IMG/VR virus record: IMGVR_UViG_3300008624_001193
Location: 1 to 64,000 of that record
Length of the DNA stretch: 64,000 nucleotides
From: a virus
Strand: one strand, 5' to 3'
Shown here piece by piece: positions 1 through 7,243 of this stretch (positions are counted from its first letter, which is position 1; the number at the start of each line of letters is the position of its first letter). Position numbers and translations under genes: made by a program. The notes under the pieces are model-generated. The model worked only from the letters and a program-made list of their open reading frames with translations, made no database searches and was not told the DNA's origin.

Positions 1-231
1 TCATAATTTCCACCATATTCCTATAAGAATTATTATTACTACGAGTAACTCTATTCCTAAAATGGTATGATAAAAAACCCACTTGGTTTCGTATATTTTG
101 TCGGCTTCTAATTTTAATTCAAGTTGTTCTTTAAGATTATCTTTTAATTTTTTAGATTCGACGCCTATTCGAACATGCAGATCTTCCAAGGCCTGCTGGC
201 TCTCCTCAAATATTTCACGAAAATTACTCAT
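1..231 (-). CDS. Small C-tail-anchored membrane protein, unknown
   Basis: A 76-residue protein. The first 45 residues are charged and predicted helical or coiled coil, rich in E, K and L. A single hydrophobic segment lies at about residues 53-74, ending in GIWWKL. This suggests a small C-tail-anchored inner-membrane protein. The stop codon is the first three bases of the window, so the gene is complete. It directly follows the 95-residue gene with no gap. A spanin or holin accessory role is possible, but nothing in the sequence decides it. Confidence 0.6.
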   Translation of the reverse strand: MSNFREIFEESQQALEDLHVRIGVESKKLKDNLKEQLELKLEADKIYETKWVFYHTILGIELLVVIIILIGIWWKL

Positions 232-519
232 TTAGTATATTGTCTCAGTTACTAATTCTCCCTCCGCAAAGCGGTAGACTTCGAAGTCGGTTGTACAAAA
301 CAGTTTGTTTAATCTTTCTGCCAAATTATAGGCATGTCCGGGATTAGAAAATGAGACTTTTTTATATTTCAATCCCGATTTACCTAACTTATTAATAGAG
401 CGTAAATTAATGGGGGCGTCTTGATAAAAGACCGCATAAATGTGTTTGGCCTTCAATATTTGAATGACCGAGCCATTATTGTTATTTTCTAATAGAATAT
501 CAGGTTGAGGCCGCGCCAT
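232..519 (-). CDS. Conserved hypothetical phage protein
   Basis: A 95-residue soluble protein of mixed alpha/beta character with no catalytic motif I recognise. The middle (residues 50-75) reads like a small phage fold with a conserved helix around YNLAERLNKLF. The ATG is preceded on the minus strand by an AAGGAG-type ribosome site and, further up, by an AATAAATA box next to the palindrome at 549-570. It may therefore begin its own late transcript. Function unknown. Confidence 0.6.
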   Translation of the reverse strand: MARPQPDILLENNNNGSVIQILKAKHIYAVFYQDAPINLRSINKLGKSGLKYKKVSFSNPGHAYNLAERLNKLFCTTDFEVYRFAEGELVTETIY

Positions 520-548
520 TAATAGTATACTCCTTATAATTATTTATT

Positions 549-570
549 ATATCTATCTTAAGATAGATAT
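549..570. promoter_or_regulatory. 22-nt perfect palindrome overlapping a stop codon
   Basis: The half-site ATATCTATCTT is followed immediately by its exact reverse complement, giving an 11+11 dyad with no spacer. It overlaps the last codons of the 558-983 gene and sits 30-50 bases upstream of the 95-residue gene. On the plus strand it runs into six T residues, like an intrinsic terminator. On the minus strand it is followed by AATAAATA. It could be a terminator, an operator for a dimeric regulator, or both. Confidence 0.5.
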
Positions 571-983
571 TTTTTGAGTATACCGGCGGGAGCAGTGAGT
601 TTTTGGAGTTTTTCTTCTTGTTTCAGTCGTAACGCTATTTTTTCATGGCGTTCTCTTTCTTTTTCTTGGGCAATTAATTGTAACTTGTGATAATCTATTT
701 TTATGCCATTATCTTCTAATTTTGGTTTATCTTCTATATTATCATACCATGTTGTTTCCCAAAAACCTTTTGCCTCGTGCCCTCCCTGGACTATACCTGA
801 CATCTTGTCTTTGTTCCACCATATATGTAAAAAACCTATAAGTTCGTCATTTGATTGTACTGGATAAAAAAATTCTTTAACACCCATTGATTGATAATAC
901 GGAAATACAGGTTGTTGGTATAACTGCATTTTAATATTTAATTCAGCATGTTTTCTTATTTTTTCTTTTTCTTCATTTGTCAT
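558..983 (-). CDS. Hypothetical protein with charged helical tail
   Basis: A 141-residue protein. Residues 1-30 are a charged helix. Residues 30-85 hold a mixed region with several aromatic residues (IWWNKD, FWETTWYDN). Residues 98-141 form a long basic/acidic helix rich in K, E and R. No family recognised. It starts one base inside the stop of the RNase H gene, so the two are probably translationally coupled. Its stop codon lies inside the 549-570 palindrome. Confidence 0.55.
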   Translation of the reverse strand: MTNEEKEKIRKHAELNIKMQLYQQPVFPYYQSMGVKEFFYPVQSNDELIGFLHIWWNKDKMSGIVQGGHEAKGFWETTWYDNIEDKPKLEDNGIKIDYHKLQLIAQEKERERHEKIALRLKQEEKLQKLTAPAGILKKYLS

Positions 984-1966
984 TAATTATATCCAGCATT
1001 TAAATATAAAGCATGATCTTGAACTTGTTGACCTACCCTATCTAAATTATACTTACCACAAAACTTCATGAAATGTATGCCAACCTGTGGTATTTTGTCT
1101 TTTTGGACAACTTTTGTAATAGTCTCATCCATTGCTGTTTTAATCCATTTTGGTTGCTCAGAAAGATCAATGAGTTTTCTGTTCCTTTCGTAATCATCCA
1201 ACACTCGGTGTTCTTCACCCTCATGATCCGTCCAACGTTGAAGCATGAGATTGTTCCAATTATATCCTTGCTTATTTCTATCATCAAATGCTTCAAGTAA
1301 CCCCACTTTGTTTTTAGTTCCTTTTTTACGTACACCAGGGTAAGCACTAAAAATATTATCGGAGGTGTCGCCACGCATACACTTCTCGAAAAGAAGCCAT
1401 CTAGGATTAGGTGCTTCTTTTGGTTGTCCGGTTTTCTTATCAATACTAAGTTTACCTTTCCCATCATAATATCCTTCCTTTGTTATTGTGGTATCAGTTA
1501 TGCCATTATAAATTTGCACATTATCTGATATAAGTTGAAAAAAATCAGAGTCACTCGAAACAATAACATGTTTATCTTCGGGATGTAATTGTATCCAACG
1601 AGCAATCATATCGTCTGCTTCGCAATCTTTATTTTGCAAAACAGAACAATTTGATTTTTCAGATAAAAAAGTTTGAAATTCCCCAAACTTTTCGAAAAAA
1701 TATTCATCTTCTTTTTGCTCTTTTGAAGTAAGAGCATCACGTTTTTCTTGTCTATTGCGTTTATAAGGTTCATATTCATTTTTACGCCACGATCGGCCTT
1801 CAAAACAAAATACAACATGACTACCGGTAAAATCTCTCCATACTTTGTTTATTGATGTAAACATAATATGCAAAGCCATACCAACTTTTGTATCAAGATC
1901 ATCTCCTCTTACAACATGTTTTGCTCTAAAAAACATATTGGTTGTATCAACAAGAATATATGTCAT
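983..1966 (-). CDS. rnh: RNase H / 5'-3' flap exonuclease (T4 Rnh-like)
   Basis: A 327-residue member of the FEN/5' nuclease family, close in length to T4 RNase H. That enzyme removes RNA primers from lagging-strand fragments. The N-terminus has ILVDTTNMFFRAKH, the typical first metal-binding aspartate with downstream N and R. Residues about 112-120 have CEADDMIARW and residues 136-145 have VIVSSDSDFFQL, the two acidic metal-binding clusters. GDTSDNI around residue 200 is the helix-hairpin-helix entry. It fits the gp43/gp44/gp45 replication set elsewhere in the window. Its stop overlaps the next gene. Confidence 0.9.
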   Translation of the reverse strand: MTYILVDTTNMFFRAKHVVRGDDLDTKVGMALHIMFTSINKVWRDFTGSHVVFCFEGRSWRKNEYEPYKRNRQEKRDALTSKEQKEDEYFFEKFGEFQTFLSEKSNCSVLQNKDCEADDMIARWIQLHPEDKHVIVSSDSDFFQLISDNVQIYNGITDTTITKEGYYDGKGKLSIDKKTGQPKEAPNPRWLLFEKCMRGDTSDNIFSAYPGVRKKGTKNKVGLLEAFDDRNKQGYNWNNLMLQRWTDHEGEEHRVLDDYERNRKLIDLSEQPKWIKTAMDETITKVVQKDKIPQVGIHFMKFCGKYNLDRVGQQVQDHALYLNAGYN

Positions 1967-2316
1967 TCGATTATCTTTCGCCCATCTTTGAGTTGAACAA
2001 TATTAGGGGCTTCACCTAAAAGATCATATTCATCTTCTATTTCTTCCCTAACAATAGTTTTACATAAATCACTAAACCATTTGTCTACTATCATTTCGTC
2101 TTCACTACCTTCATAACCATTTTCTCGCAACATTGCTACAAAAGGTTCATTCCAATCTAATTCAAAAAAACCTTGAGATGGATTATCTGCATCCAATTTA
2201 ACATTTAATACATCTACCCAAGGTTCTTTGCTATCCTTAGGATCGACTTTTTTGGGTTTAGGCTTAGGTGGTTCTTTCTTTTTAAACTTATCTTTAATTT
2301 TATCAAATATTTTCAT
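1963..2316 (-). CDS. Conserved T4-like phage protein, basic N-terminus
   Basis: A 117-residue protein starting MKIFDKIKDKFKKKE, followed by a Pro/Lys-rich linker (residues 15-30) and an acidic globular part with aromatic residues. I chose the ATG that overlaps the QueE stop as TAATG and follows GGGGAA; an ATG twelve bases upstream is the alternative. It sits between QueE and RNase H. No domain recognised, so the function is unknown. Confidence 0.6.
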   Translation of the reverse strand: MKIFDKIKDKFKKKEPPKPKPKKVDPKDSKEPWVDVLNVKLDADNPSQGFFELDWNEPFVAMLRENGYEGSEDEMIVDKWFSDLCKTIVREEIEDEYDLLGEAPNIVQLKDGRKIIE

Positions 2317-3155
2317 TATGTTCCCCATGCGTTTCCGAACAAGTGTACATGTAATCTAGGACTAAATCTATATCCATATTCTAACGCAAGTTCAGCAACA
2401 TCTTTTTCTGTAAGTTCTAGCCCTTCAACTGTACCGCCACATGGCATTAAATATACCGGAACATTTAATCCATAGGCATGTTCTGCTGTTTTTACTTCTT
2501 TTATATCTTCTTTATCTTGTACTACAAATTTTAAATACAGCTCGCTATTTCGTACTCTATTATATTCTTGTACAACCTCAGGCTTTATTGCATTTTTCCA
2601 ATCCTCACCACTAATCCATAATTTAGGACTACACGACCAAGTTATATGTATTTTACGTGCATTTAAAAAATTTTTAAAGAAAGGAGTTAATTCTTGTGTC
2701 GCATTTGTTTCAATTGTAATATGTTCCAATCCTGCAAATTCTTCTTGTGATAATAAATCAGGTAACGTTTTTTGCCAAAGCATAGGTTCACCACCAGTAA
2801 GAATTAAATGTATACCATTCCAGTTTTTATGTGGTGTTAAATTTAATAATTTTTTCGCAACTACAGAGTTTTCCTCGTTAGTTGCAATGTGTTTATATAA
2901 ATGTGACCAAGATGCACTTGTATCACATCCTATTTCTGGAACAGGAAGATCATGATATGATTTATAATTAAGTCTATTTGGATCTGTAACATGTGGCATT
3001 TGATCCTTTGGTATCCATTTAGATTTATCTTTACCTTGACCAAATCCTCTACATTCAAAATTGCATCCAAACATACGCAAAAAGACACTAGGAGTTCCTA
3101 CCCAACGACCTTCTCCTTGTATACTATAAAATGCTTCTGAATATTTAATTTTCAT
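2316..3155 (-). CDS. queE: QueE-like 7-carboxy-7-deazaguanine synthase (radical SAM)
   Basis: A 279-residue radical SAM protein. QueE turns 6-carboxy-tetrahydropterin into 7-carboxy-7-deazaguanine using SAM and a 4Fe-4S cluster. The N-terminus YSIQGEGRWVGTPSVFLRM is the QueE signature. C31 and C35 start the cluster motif, but the third Cys is not two residues later; a candidate is C77 in GCDTSASW, as I recall for other phage QueE-like proteins. GGEP at residues 121-124 is the SAM-binding motif. With FolE, a QueD-like protein and DpdA in the same window, it probably supplies a modified base for phage DNA. The unusual Cys spacing is the main uncertainty. Confidence 0.85.
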   Translation of the reverse strand: MKIKYSEAFYSIQGEGRWVGTPSVFLRMFGCNFECRGFGQGKDKSKWIPKDQMPHVTDPNRLNYKSYHDLPVPEIGCDTSASWSHLYKHIATNEENSVVAKKLLNLTPHKNWNGIHLILTGGEPMLWQKTLPDLLSQEEFAGLEHITIETNATQELTPFFKNFLNARKIHITWSCSPKLWISGEDWKNAIKPEVVQEYNRVRNSELYLKFVVQDKEDIKEVKTAEHAYGLNVPVYLMPCGGTVEGLELTEKDVAELALEYGYRFSPRLHVHLFGNAWGT

Positions 3156-3327
3156 CTGTTATTATTTCAAATATTGCTTTATCACCTCTTGCTATTTTTT
3201 TAAGGATAACTTTATCATTTTCTTTTAAACCTAATGCCTTTTGTGCATCTAGAGGTAACACTACAGTTTTACCGTCATCTTCTACTTGAAGATCACTTAC
3301 ATTTATATTATACGTTTTATTTTCCAT
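3145..3327 (-). CDS. Small AbrB/SpoVT-like protein
   Basis: A 60-residue protein. The stretch VVLPLDAQKALGLKENDKV resembles the swapped-hairpin AbrB/MazE DNA-binding fold, where a beta strand is followed by a short helix and a G-L-K-x-x-D-K-V turn. It could regulate nearby genes or act as an orphan antitoxin-like protein; no toxin gene is adjacent. Its ATG overlaps a consensus promoter (3307-3335), so part of its start region may instead serve the downstream queE transcript. Confidence 0.5.
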   Translation of the reverse strand: MENKTYNINVSDLQVEDDGKTVVLPLDAQKALGLKENDKVILKKIARGDKAIFEIITDEN

Positions 3328-3335
3328 TTTGTCAA
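3307..3335 (-). promoter_or_regulatory. Consensus sigma70-type promoter ahead of queE
   Basis: On the minus strand TTGACA (3330-3335) and TATAAT (3307-3312) are separated by exactly 17 bases. Both hexamers match the consensus. The site overlaps the first codons of the 60-residue gene, so a transcript from it would start inside that gene and serve queE and rnh. It may be an internal early promoter. Confidence 0.75.
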
Positions 3336-3626
3336 TTAGTTTATAGTATCACTTAATGGTGGTCCCATCGTATCTTGAAGACCATTAGTACTAATAAGAG
3401 GATTACCATGTTCGTCTAGTATTTGAAATTTTGTTGCTATTGTTATATTATCGTCTGATGCAAAATCAAATATAAATGTTTTATCATCTGCTCTTAGAGT
3501 TAAATTTGCCTGGGTAACAAAAGATTCTGCACTTTCAAAATCTTGTGTCAATTTACCGGTAGTTAAAAATAATAATTTAGGAATACTATCTTTATACCTG
3601 GTAATTTCCTTTGCATGGGATGACAT
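3336..3626 (-). CDS. Hypothetical protein, beta-rich C-terminus
   Basis: A 96-residue protein. I chose the ATG at 3626 because it follows GAGAGG and begins close to the end of the HIT gene, which it overlaps by 35 bases. The longer reading of this frame is antisense-free shadow of the HIT gene. Residues 30-75 look like beta strands (LTLRADDKTFIFDFA, ITIATKFQILDEHGNPL). No family recognised. Confidence 0.5.
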   Translation of the reverse strand: MSSHAKEITRYKDSIPKLLFLTTGKLTQDFESAESFVTQANLTLRADDKTFIFDFASDDNITIATKFQILDEHGNPLISTNGLQDTMGPPLSDTIN

Positions 3627-3969
3627 GTCTGATACCGCCTCTCGGATCTTCGACATCTCCTTTACGTCTTGGTATAAGGTGAATATGTGGCCAAAAAACA
3701 GTTTGACCCGCATCGGCACCATTATTATACCCAATATTATACGCTTCAAAATCTCCATTTACAACTCCATTATTGCCCCAATTGTATGCCGCCGCAAAAC
3801 ATTGTATAATATTTACATGTTCTAATGTTTTAGGCACAAATAATAAATGGCCTTCTGTTACTGGAAAACCATCTTTATATACTATAAATCTACTTTCTTC
3901 ATGCACTATATTATCATCTGGCCAAGGTGCATCCTGCCATTTTTTTAATTGCTGTTCGGATTCCACCAT
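3592..3969 (-). CDS. HIT-family nucleotide hydrolase/transferase
   Basis: A 125-residue HIT protein. The hallmark is near the C-terminus: GQTVFWPHIHLIPRRKGD, a variant of the histidine triad H-x-H-x-H in which the first position is a Trp-Pro-His arrangement. The upstream PVTEGHLLFVPKTLEHVN is also typical. HIT enzymes hydrolyse or transfer nucleotidyl groups from dinucleotides and nucleoside phosphoramidates. The preceding gene is a phosphoribosyltransferase with overlapping ends, so a role in nucleotide salvage is plausible. The ATG directly follows GGGAGG, so a GTG one codon later may be the real start. Confidence 0.75.
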   Translation of the reverse strand: MVESEQQLKKWQDAPWPDDNIVHEESRFIVYKDGFPVTEGHLLFVPKTLEHVNIIQCFAAAYNWGNNGVVNGDFEAYNIGYNNGADAGQTVFWPHIHLIPRRKGDVEDPRGGIRHVIPCKGNYQV

Positions 3970-4463
3970 TCCTCCCACGGAAAAACAATCCAACAAGGAT
4001 CATCTACTTTATTAATTGTTGTACCCGAATAATCGCAATCAAAGTCACTCGGTCCATTATCTATTAAACATGCAGTTCTAACATTATTACCAAATATCAT
4101 ATCATTTTGCCATTTAGGATCTGCTGGTAAATTACCTTGTCGCCAATCCCTTTTAATCCAATTAAAAGTAGATCCGCTATCGTTAATATCATCAAAGACA
4201 AGAATATTTTTACCATCATATGCATCTTCGGACATCCATGCATTACATTCTGTATCATCTTCGGTATGTTCTCCTATTCCGTCTGCTAATTGTACTTTTA
4301 ACGTATACATTGGTACACCTGAATAATGACTATACATTCCTGCAGGGAAACATCCTCCTCTAACAATACCTACTACATAATCAGGTTGCCAATCTTTCAT
4401 ACTCCGCATAATTTCATGAAGTAAAAATTCTATTTGTTGCCATGTATAATATATTTTTTTCAT
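3945..4463 (-). CDS. Phosphoribosyltransferase (type I PRTase)
   Basis: A 172-residue type I phosphoribosyltransferase. The PRPP-binding loop is clear: ILVFDDINDSGSTF near residues 85-98. An earlier VVGIVRGGCFPAG (residues 31-43) is the PPi loop. This arrangement fits the hypoxanthine/xanthine-guanine PRTase type rather than PyrE. The enzyme would join a purine base, or a modified base, to PRPP. It lies beside the HIT gene and close to FolE and QueE, so its substrate could be a normal purine or a deazapurine. Substrate is not decidable from sequence. Confidence 0.75.
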   Translation of the reverse strand: MKKIYYTWQQIEFLLHEIMRSMKDWQPDYVVGIVRGGCFPAGMYSHYSGVPMYTLKVQLADGIGEHTEDDTECNAWMSEDAYDGKNILVFDDINDSGSTFNWIKRDWRQGNLPADPKWQNDMIFGNNVRTACLIDNGPSDFDCDYSGTTINKVDDPCWIVFPWEEWWNPNSN

Positions 4464-4478
4464 TTATATTCCTTAAAG

Positions 4479-4534
4479 TGGTGACCTGTAAAGAACCAGG
4501 AGCCAGAACTCCTGTCTGGAGTCCCCGGGCCACC
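4479..4534 (-). ncRNA. Degenerate tRNA-like element, possibly D-armless
   Basis: In the 79-base gap between two genes the minus strand reads GGTGGCC at one end and GGTCACC at the other, which can pair over 7 bp (one G-U), with an encoded CCA overlapping the 3' end. Between them CCAGA and TCTGG can form a 5-bp stem with a 7-base loop containing GGA. A CCTG/CAGG stem encloses GTTCTTTA, like a T arm. The length is only 56 bases, there is no room for a D arm, and the base 5' of GGA is A rather than U. It may be a decayed tRNA, a D-armless tRNA-like RNA, or a structured leader for the PRTase. Confidence 0.35.
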
Positions 4535-4542
4535 TCTATTCT

Positions 4543-4728
4543 TTATGGTTTTTGTGTAATTGAATATTCAAAACAACCTTCAGGATAATTTCGAATACCA
4601 TTATCTGTTTGTGCTCGGCGTTCTATTTCCTTGCCTACATTTTCCCGAAATTGTAATTCTTGTTCACACCATTCTTTTACTTGTTTTATTTCTGTGGTGT
4701 TTAAATTTTTAATATCTATTACTGTCAT
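4543..4728 (-). CDS. Small hypothetical helical protein
   Basis: A 61-residue protein starting MTVIDIKNLN, mostly predicted helix and rich in E, Q and R. The chosen ATG overlaps the previous stop as ATGA and follows GGAAGGA. A longer reading inside the upstream gene is less likely. Unknown function. Confidence 0.5.
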   Translation of the reverse strand: MTVIDIKNLNTTEIKQVKEWCEQELQFRENVGKEIERRAQTDNGIRNYPEGCFEYSITQKP

Positions 4729-4958
4729 TGCGTTCCTTCCTCCTCTATCCAATGCCTGCATACAAATTGGTCACCAAACTTATCAATTTCTTCTTGAGGA
4801 TAGCCATTGTCTACTAACCATTCTAGAGTATTTGTTATATTATTTGGTAAAATTTTTGGAAAACCATATTTCCAACCACTAGGTGGATCTATCCAGTGTA
4901 GGTACCCAACCTCCATCTTAACTTTGTTTTTCATATAATGTTCTGGGTTCCAAGGCAT
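4725..4958 (-). CDS. Small hypothetical protein
   Basis: A 77-residue protein with an aromatic-rich middle (VGYLHWIDPPSGWKYGFPK) and an acidic C-terminus. No recognisable domain. It overlaps its downstream neighbour as ATGA and starts in the stop codon of the acidic 103-residue gene, so it belongs to the same translation-coupled group. Confidence 0.5.
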   Translation of the reverse strand: MPWNPEHYMKNKVKMEVGYLHWIDPPSGWKYGFPKILPNNITNTLEWLVDNGYPQEEIDKFGDQFVCRHWIEEEGTQ

Positions 4959-5269
4959 TATACTCCCATCGCTTTTTCTTCGGCTTTAAAATAGTATTCA
5001 CGTACTTCGTCGTCTGCTTCTACTTCTTCTTTGCCGTCTTCTTGTATTAGTATTTTTGTAAGTGATCGAGTAGTTTCACACAAATCACTCTTTGCTTCAA
5101 AATTAATGCAATCTTCATCGTCCCAATCATAACAGTCAGCGGCATCATCACATGCTTCTTGCCATGTTTCCGCATCATAATATGTTTCTAATTCTATTGG
5201 TCCAACATCTTCTTCTTCGTCGTCATAAAGCCCTTCGGCTTCCCATAAAAATCTTACTCTAACACTCAT
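4958..5269 (-). CDS. Highly acidic hypothetical protein
   Basis: A 103-residue very acidic protein with long D/E runs (residues 16-22 and 40-53). The charge makes a DNA-mimic or nucleic-acid-binding-protein antagonist conceivable, but that is only inference. It sits between two small unknown genes, downstream of FolE in the same transcription direction. Confidence 0.55.
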   Translation of the reverse strand: MSVRVRFLWEAEGLYDDEEEDVGPIELETYYDAETWQEACDDAADCYDWDDEDCINFEAKSDLCETTRSLTKILIQEDGKEEVEADDEVREYYFKAEEKAMGV

Positions 5270-5490
5270 AATGGAAATCTCACTCCTTTTTCGGCCATTG
5301 CTTCATTAATAATATCCCTTACACCTTGCAAGGCTTCTTCAATGGATTTGAATTGATGATTATCATATTTAACCCAATCACGACATTGTTGTTCAATATC
5401 CCATGCTATTAATGCCCAATCCATTGCGTTGGATGCAACATTAAATTCATCTTTGTCTTCGGGCAAATTAAATTCAAGTTTTGCTTTCAT
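5266..5490 (-). CDS. Small hypothetical protein
   Basis: A 74-residue protein with two predicted helices (around NAMDWALIAWDIEQQCRDW and EALQGVRDIINEAMAEKG). The pattern recalls short conserved phage proteins, but I cannot name a family. It is ATGA-coupled on both sides, directly after FolE. Confidence 0.55.
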   Translation of the reverse strand: MKAKLEFNLPEDKDEFNVASNAMDWALIAWDIEQQCRDWVKYDNHQFKSIEEALQGVRDIINEAMAEKGVRFPL

Positions 5491-6134
5491 TCTGAAAATC
5501 CTTTCATGCCTTTAAGTAATGCAAAAAATTCACGCTTTTGAGTTTCTTCTTCTCTTAAAGATCCTCGTACAATAGATGTAGTCATATCACTCTCGTGTTC
5601 TTTGACACCTCTATGTGTTAAACACATATGTTCTGCTTTTATAACTACTGCAACTCCTTTTGCTTGTGTTTCCTTTTCAATAAGATCTGCAATTTGTACT
5701 GTCATTTCTTCTTGTATTTGTGGTCTACTTGCTACCCAATCCACTAGCCTATTAAACTTTGATAAACCAATAACATTTTCACCAGGGAATATACCAATCC
5801 ATGCATTACCAACAATAGGCTGAAAATGATGAGCACAGGTCGAACGGATTTTAATCGGTCCTGAAATATAAAGTTGATCATATTGATTTGCATTTGGAAA
5901 TGAAGTTATACGTGGTTTAGGTTCGTATCTACCAGCAAAGATTTCACGTACTAACATCTTTGCTACACGTTTTGCGGTTTCTTGTGTATTGTGGTCGTTT
6001 TCTGTATCTATTAACAATGCATCTAATACCTTTTGAAAACGTTTTTCAACTTTTCGTTCTATTTTAGCAATACCTTTTTCTGTAACTATATCACTAATGT
6101 TATCATTGCATCGTTTTCCGTCATAATTTATCAT
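5487..6134 (-). CDS. folE: GTP cyclohydrolase I
   Basis: A 215-residue GTP cyclohydrolase I, which converts GTP to 7,8-dihydroneopterin triphosphate, the first step toward both folate and 7-deazaguanine. Visible motifs are STCAHHFQPI (C100, H102, H103) and EHMCLTHRGVKEHESDMTTS (C171), giving the zinc ligands; the family usually has CEHH rather than CAHH. GLSKFNRLV and the Q-rich segment that follows are also typical. I chose the ATG that overlaps the upstream stop as ATGA. It is coupled to a glycosyltransferase upstream. With QueE, a QueD-like protein and DpdA nearby, base modification is the likely role. Confidence 0.92.
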   Translation of the reverse strand: MINYDGKRCNDNISDIVTEKGIAKIERKVEKRFQKVLDALLIDTENDHNTQETAKRVAKMLVREIFAGRYEPKPRITSFPNANQYDQLYISGPIKIRSTCAHHFQPIVGNAWIGIFPGENVIGLSKFNRLVDWVASRPQIQEEMTVQIADLIEKETQAKGVAVVIKAEHMCLTHRGVKEHESDMTTSIVRGSLREEETQKREFFALLKGMKGFSE

Positions 6135-7243
6135 GTGTTTAATTTTTCTAATAATGGTTTGCAACTAAAAAAGTTTTGTGATAACTTATATGCTTCATCT
6201 ACTATTGTAGGATATAACTCATTATATTTGTCCATTCTTTGGACGATTACATCAATTAATTGTTTTTTGTGTTTTTGATAATTGCCCCAATCTGTAGTCC
6301 ATTCTGATGGATATTTAAATTCCCAATCATACATTTCACTATAAGAAAGCCTATCTGGCACCAATGGAATTGCCCCAACTAATGCTCCTTCATATGGGCT
6401 AATACCTAATGTTTCTTGTAAGTTGGCACTAAAGACCATTTTTGCTCTCTTTAGTATAGCATGATACTCAGGTTTTGTCAACTGTTTATCTTGACATACT
6501 ATCCACTTGTATTTAGGCAATGCCGTTGTTAAATCTCTAAATATCTCTGGTTGTTTTTCGGGTGCTATTCTATGTGGGAATACTATTAAATTTTCTTTTT
6601 CCGGTTGTACATTGTTATCAAATAATGTTGTCTTTGAAGCATCTTCTAAATACTCCATTGGCCAACCTGTACGTACTATTTTACTTTTAAGTTTTTCGTG
6701 AAAGAATTGGTTACTAGGCACATCTGCTGATTCTTCAAATGTTCCAGTAAATGTATAATTAAATAATGTTTCTACAAATAATTTAATATGAAAATTAGTA
6801 GCAAAATAGTTATAATCTGAAGCATGAAAAATGCTCCGCTCAAAATCAAAAGTCCACTGCTTATCATTAATTAACCTTCCTAAAAAATCATGTGGATCAT
6901 ACGATCCTGCATGCCACATTGAATGAATTGTTACAGGTACTTGGAGCAGTTCGCTCATATACTTCAATGTTATAATACCTGGATGCCAAGCATCTGTAAA
7001 TAAAAAATGATCTCCTGCTTTAACTGTACCATCGCAGAACATCCTACCCATTGTTTCTATTTGTTTTGCTTTATAAATGTTAGTGCCACCAAAGTTTAAA
7101 AATGCACCTGGGGTAGTTGCTTTAGGTATGTCGTCTGCTCCTTCGATAGGTACAGATCCTTTTATTAGTTCAGGTAAATGCCATTTCCATTCACATGTAT
7201 ATCTAGATTCAACTGATTCTAAATCAACTATGTAAACTGTCAT
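6131..7243 (-). CDS. GT-B glycosyltransferase
   Basis: A 370-residue protein with a GT4-like C-terminal half: VFPHRIAPEKQPEIF (about residues 220-234) and later SANLQETLGISPYEGALVGA, where the E and G residues match the nucleotide-sugar-binding E-x7-E region. The N-terminal half would hold the acceptor. T4-like phages use GT-B enzymes to glucosylate modified DNA, and other phages use them on host surface sugars. Here it is ATGA-coupled to FolE and overlaps PyrF, so a link to base modification is attractive but unproven. Confidence 0.75.
   Translation of the reverse strand: MTVYIVDLESVESRYTCEWKWHLPELIKGSVPIEGADDIPKATTPGAFLNFGGTNIYKAKQIETMGRMFCDGTVKAGDHFLFTDAWHPGIITLKYMSELLQVPVTIHSMWHAGSYDPHDFLGRLINDKQWTFDFERSIFHASDYNYFATNFHIKLFVETLFNYTFTGTFEESADVPSNQFFHEKLKSKIVRTGWPMEYLEDASKTTLFDNNVQPEKENLIVFPHRIAPEKQPEIFRDLTTALPKYKWIVCQDKQLTKPEYHAILKRAKMVFSANLQETLGISPYEGALVGAIPLVPDRLSYSEMYDWEFKYPSEWTTDWGNYQKHKKQLIDVIVQRMDKYNELYPTIVDEAYKLSQNFFSCKPLLEKLNT

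Noticed and set aside
1066-1818. Two minus-strand frames inside the RNase H gene
   Set aside because: They lie in other frames of a well-supported exonuclease gene and show no protein-family pattern.
3627-3758. Longer N-terminal part of the 3336 reading frame
   Set aside because: It overlaps the HIT gene in another frame and lacks a ribosome site; the ATG at 3626 follows GAGAGG and is preferred.
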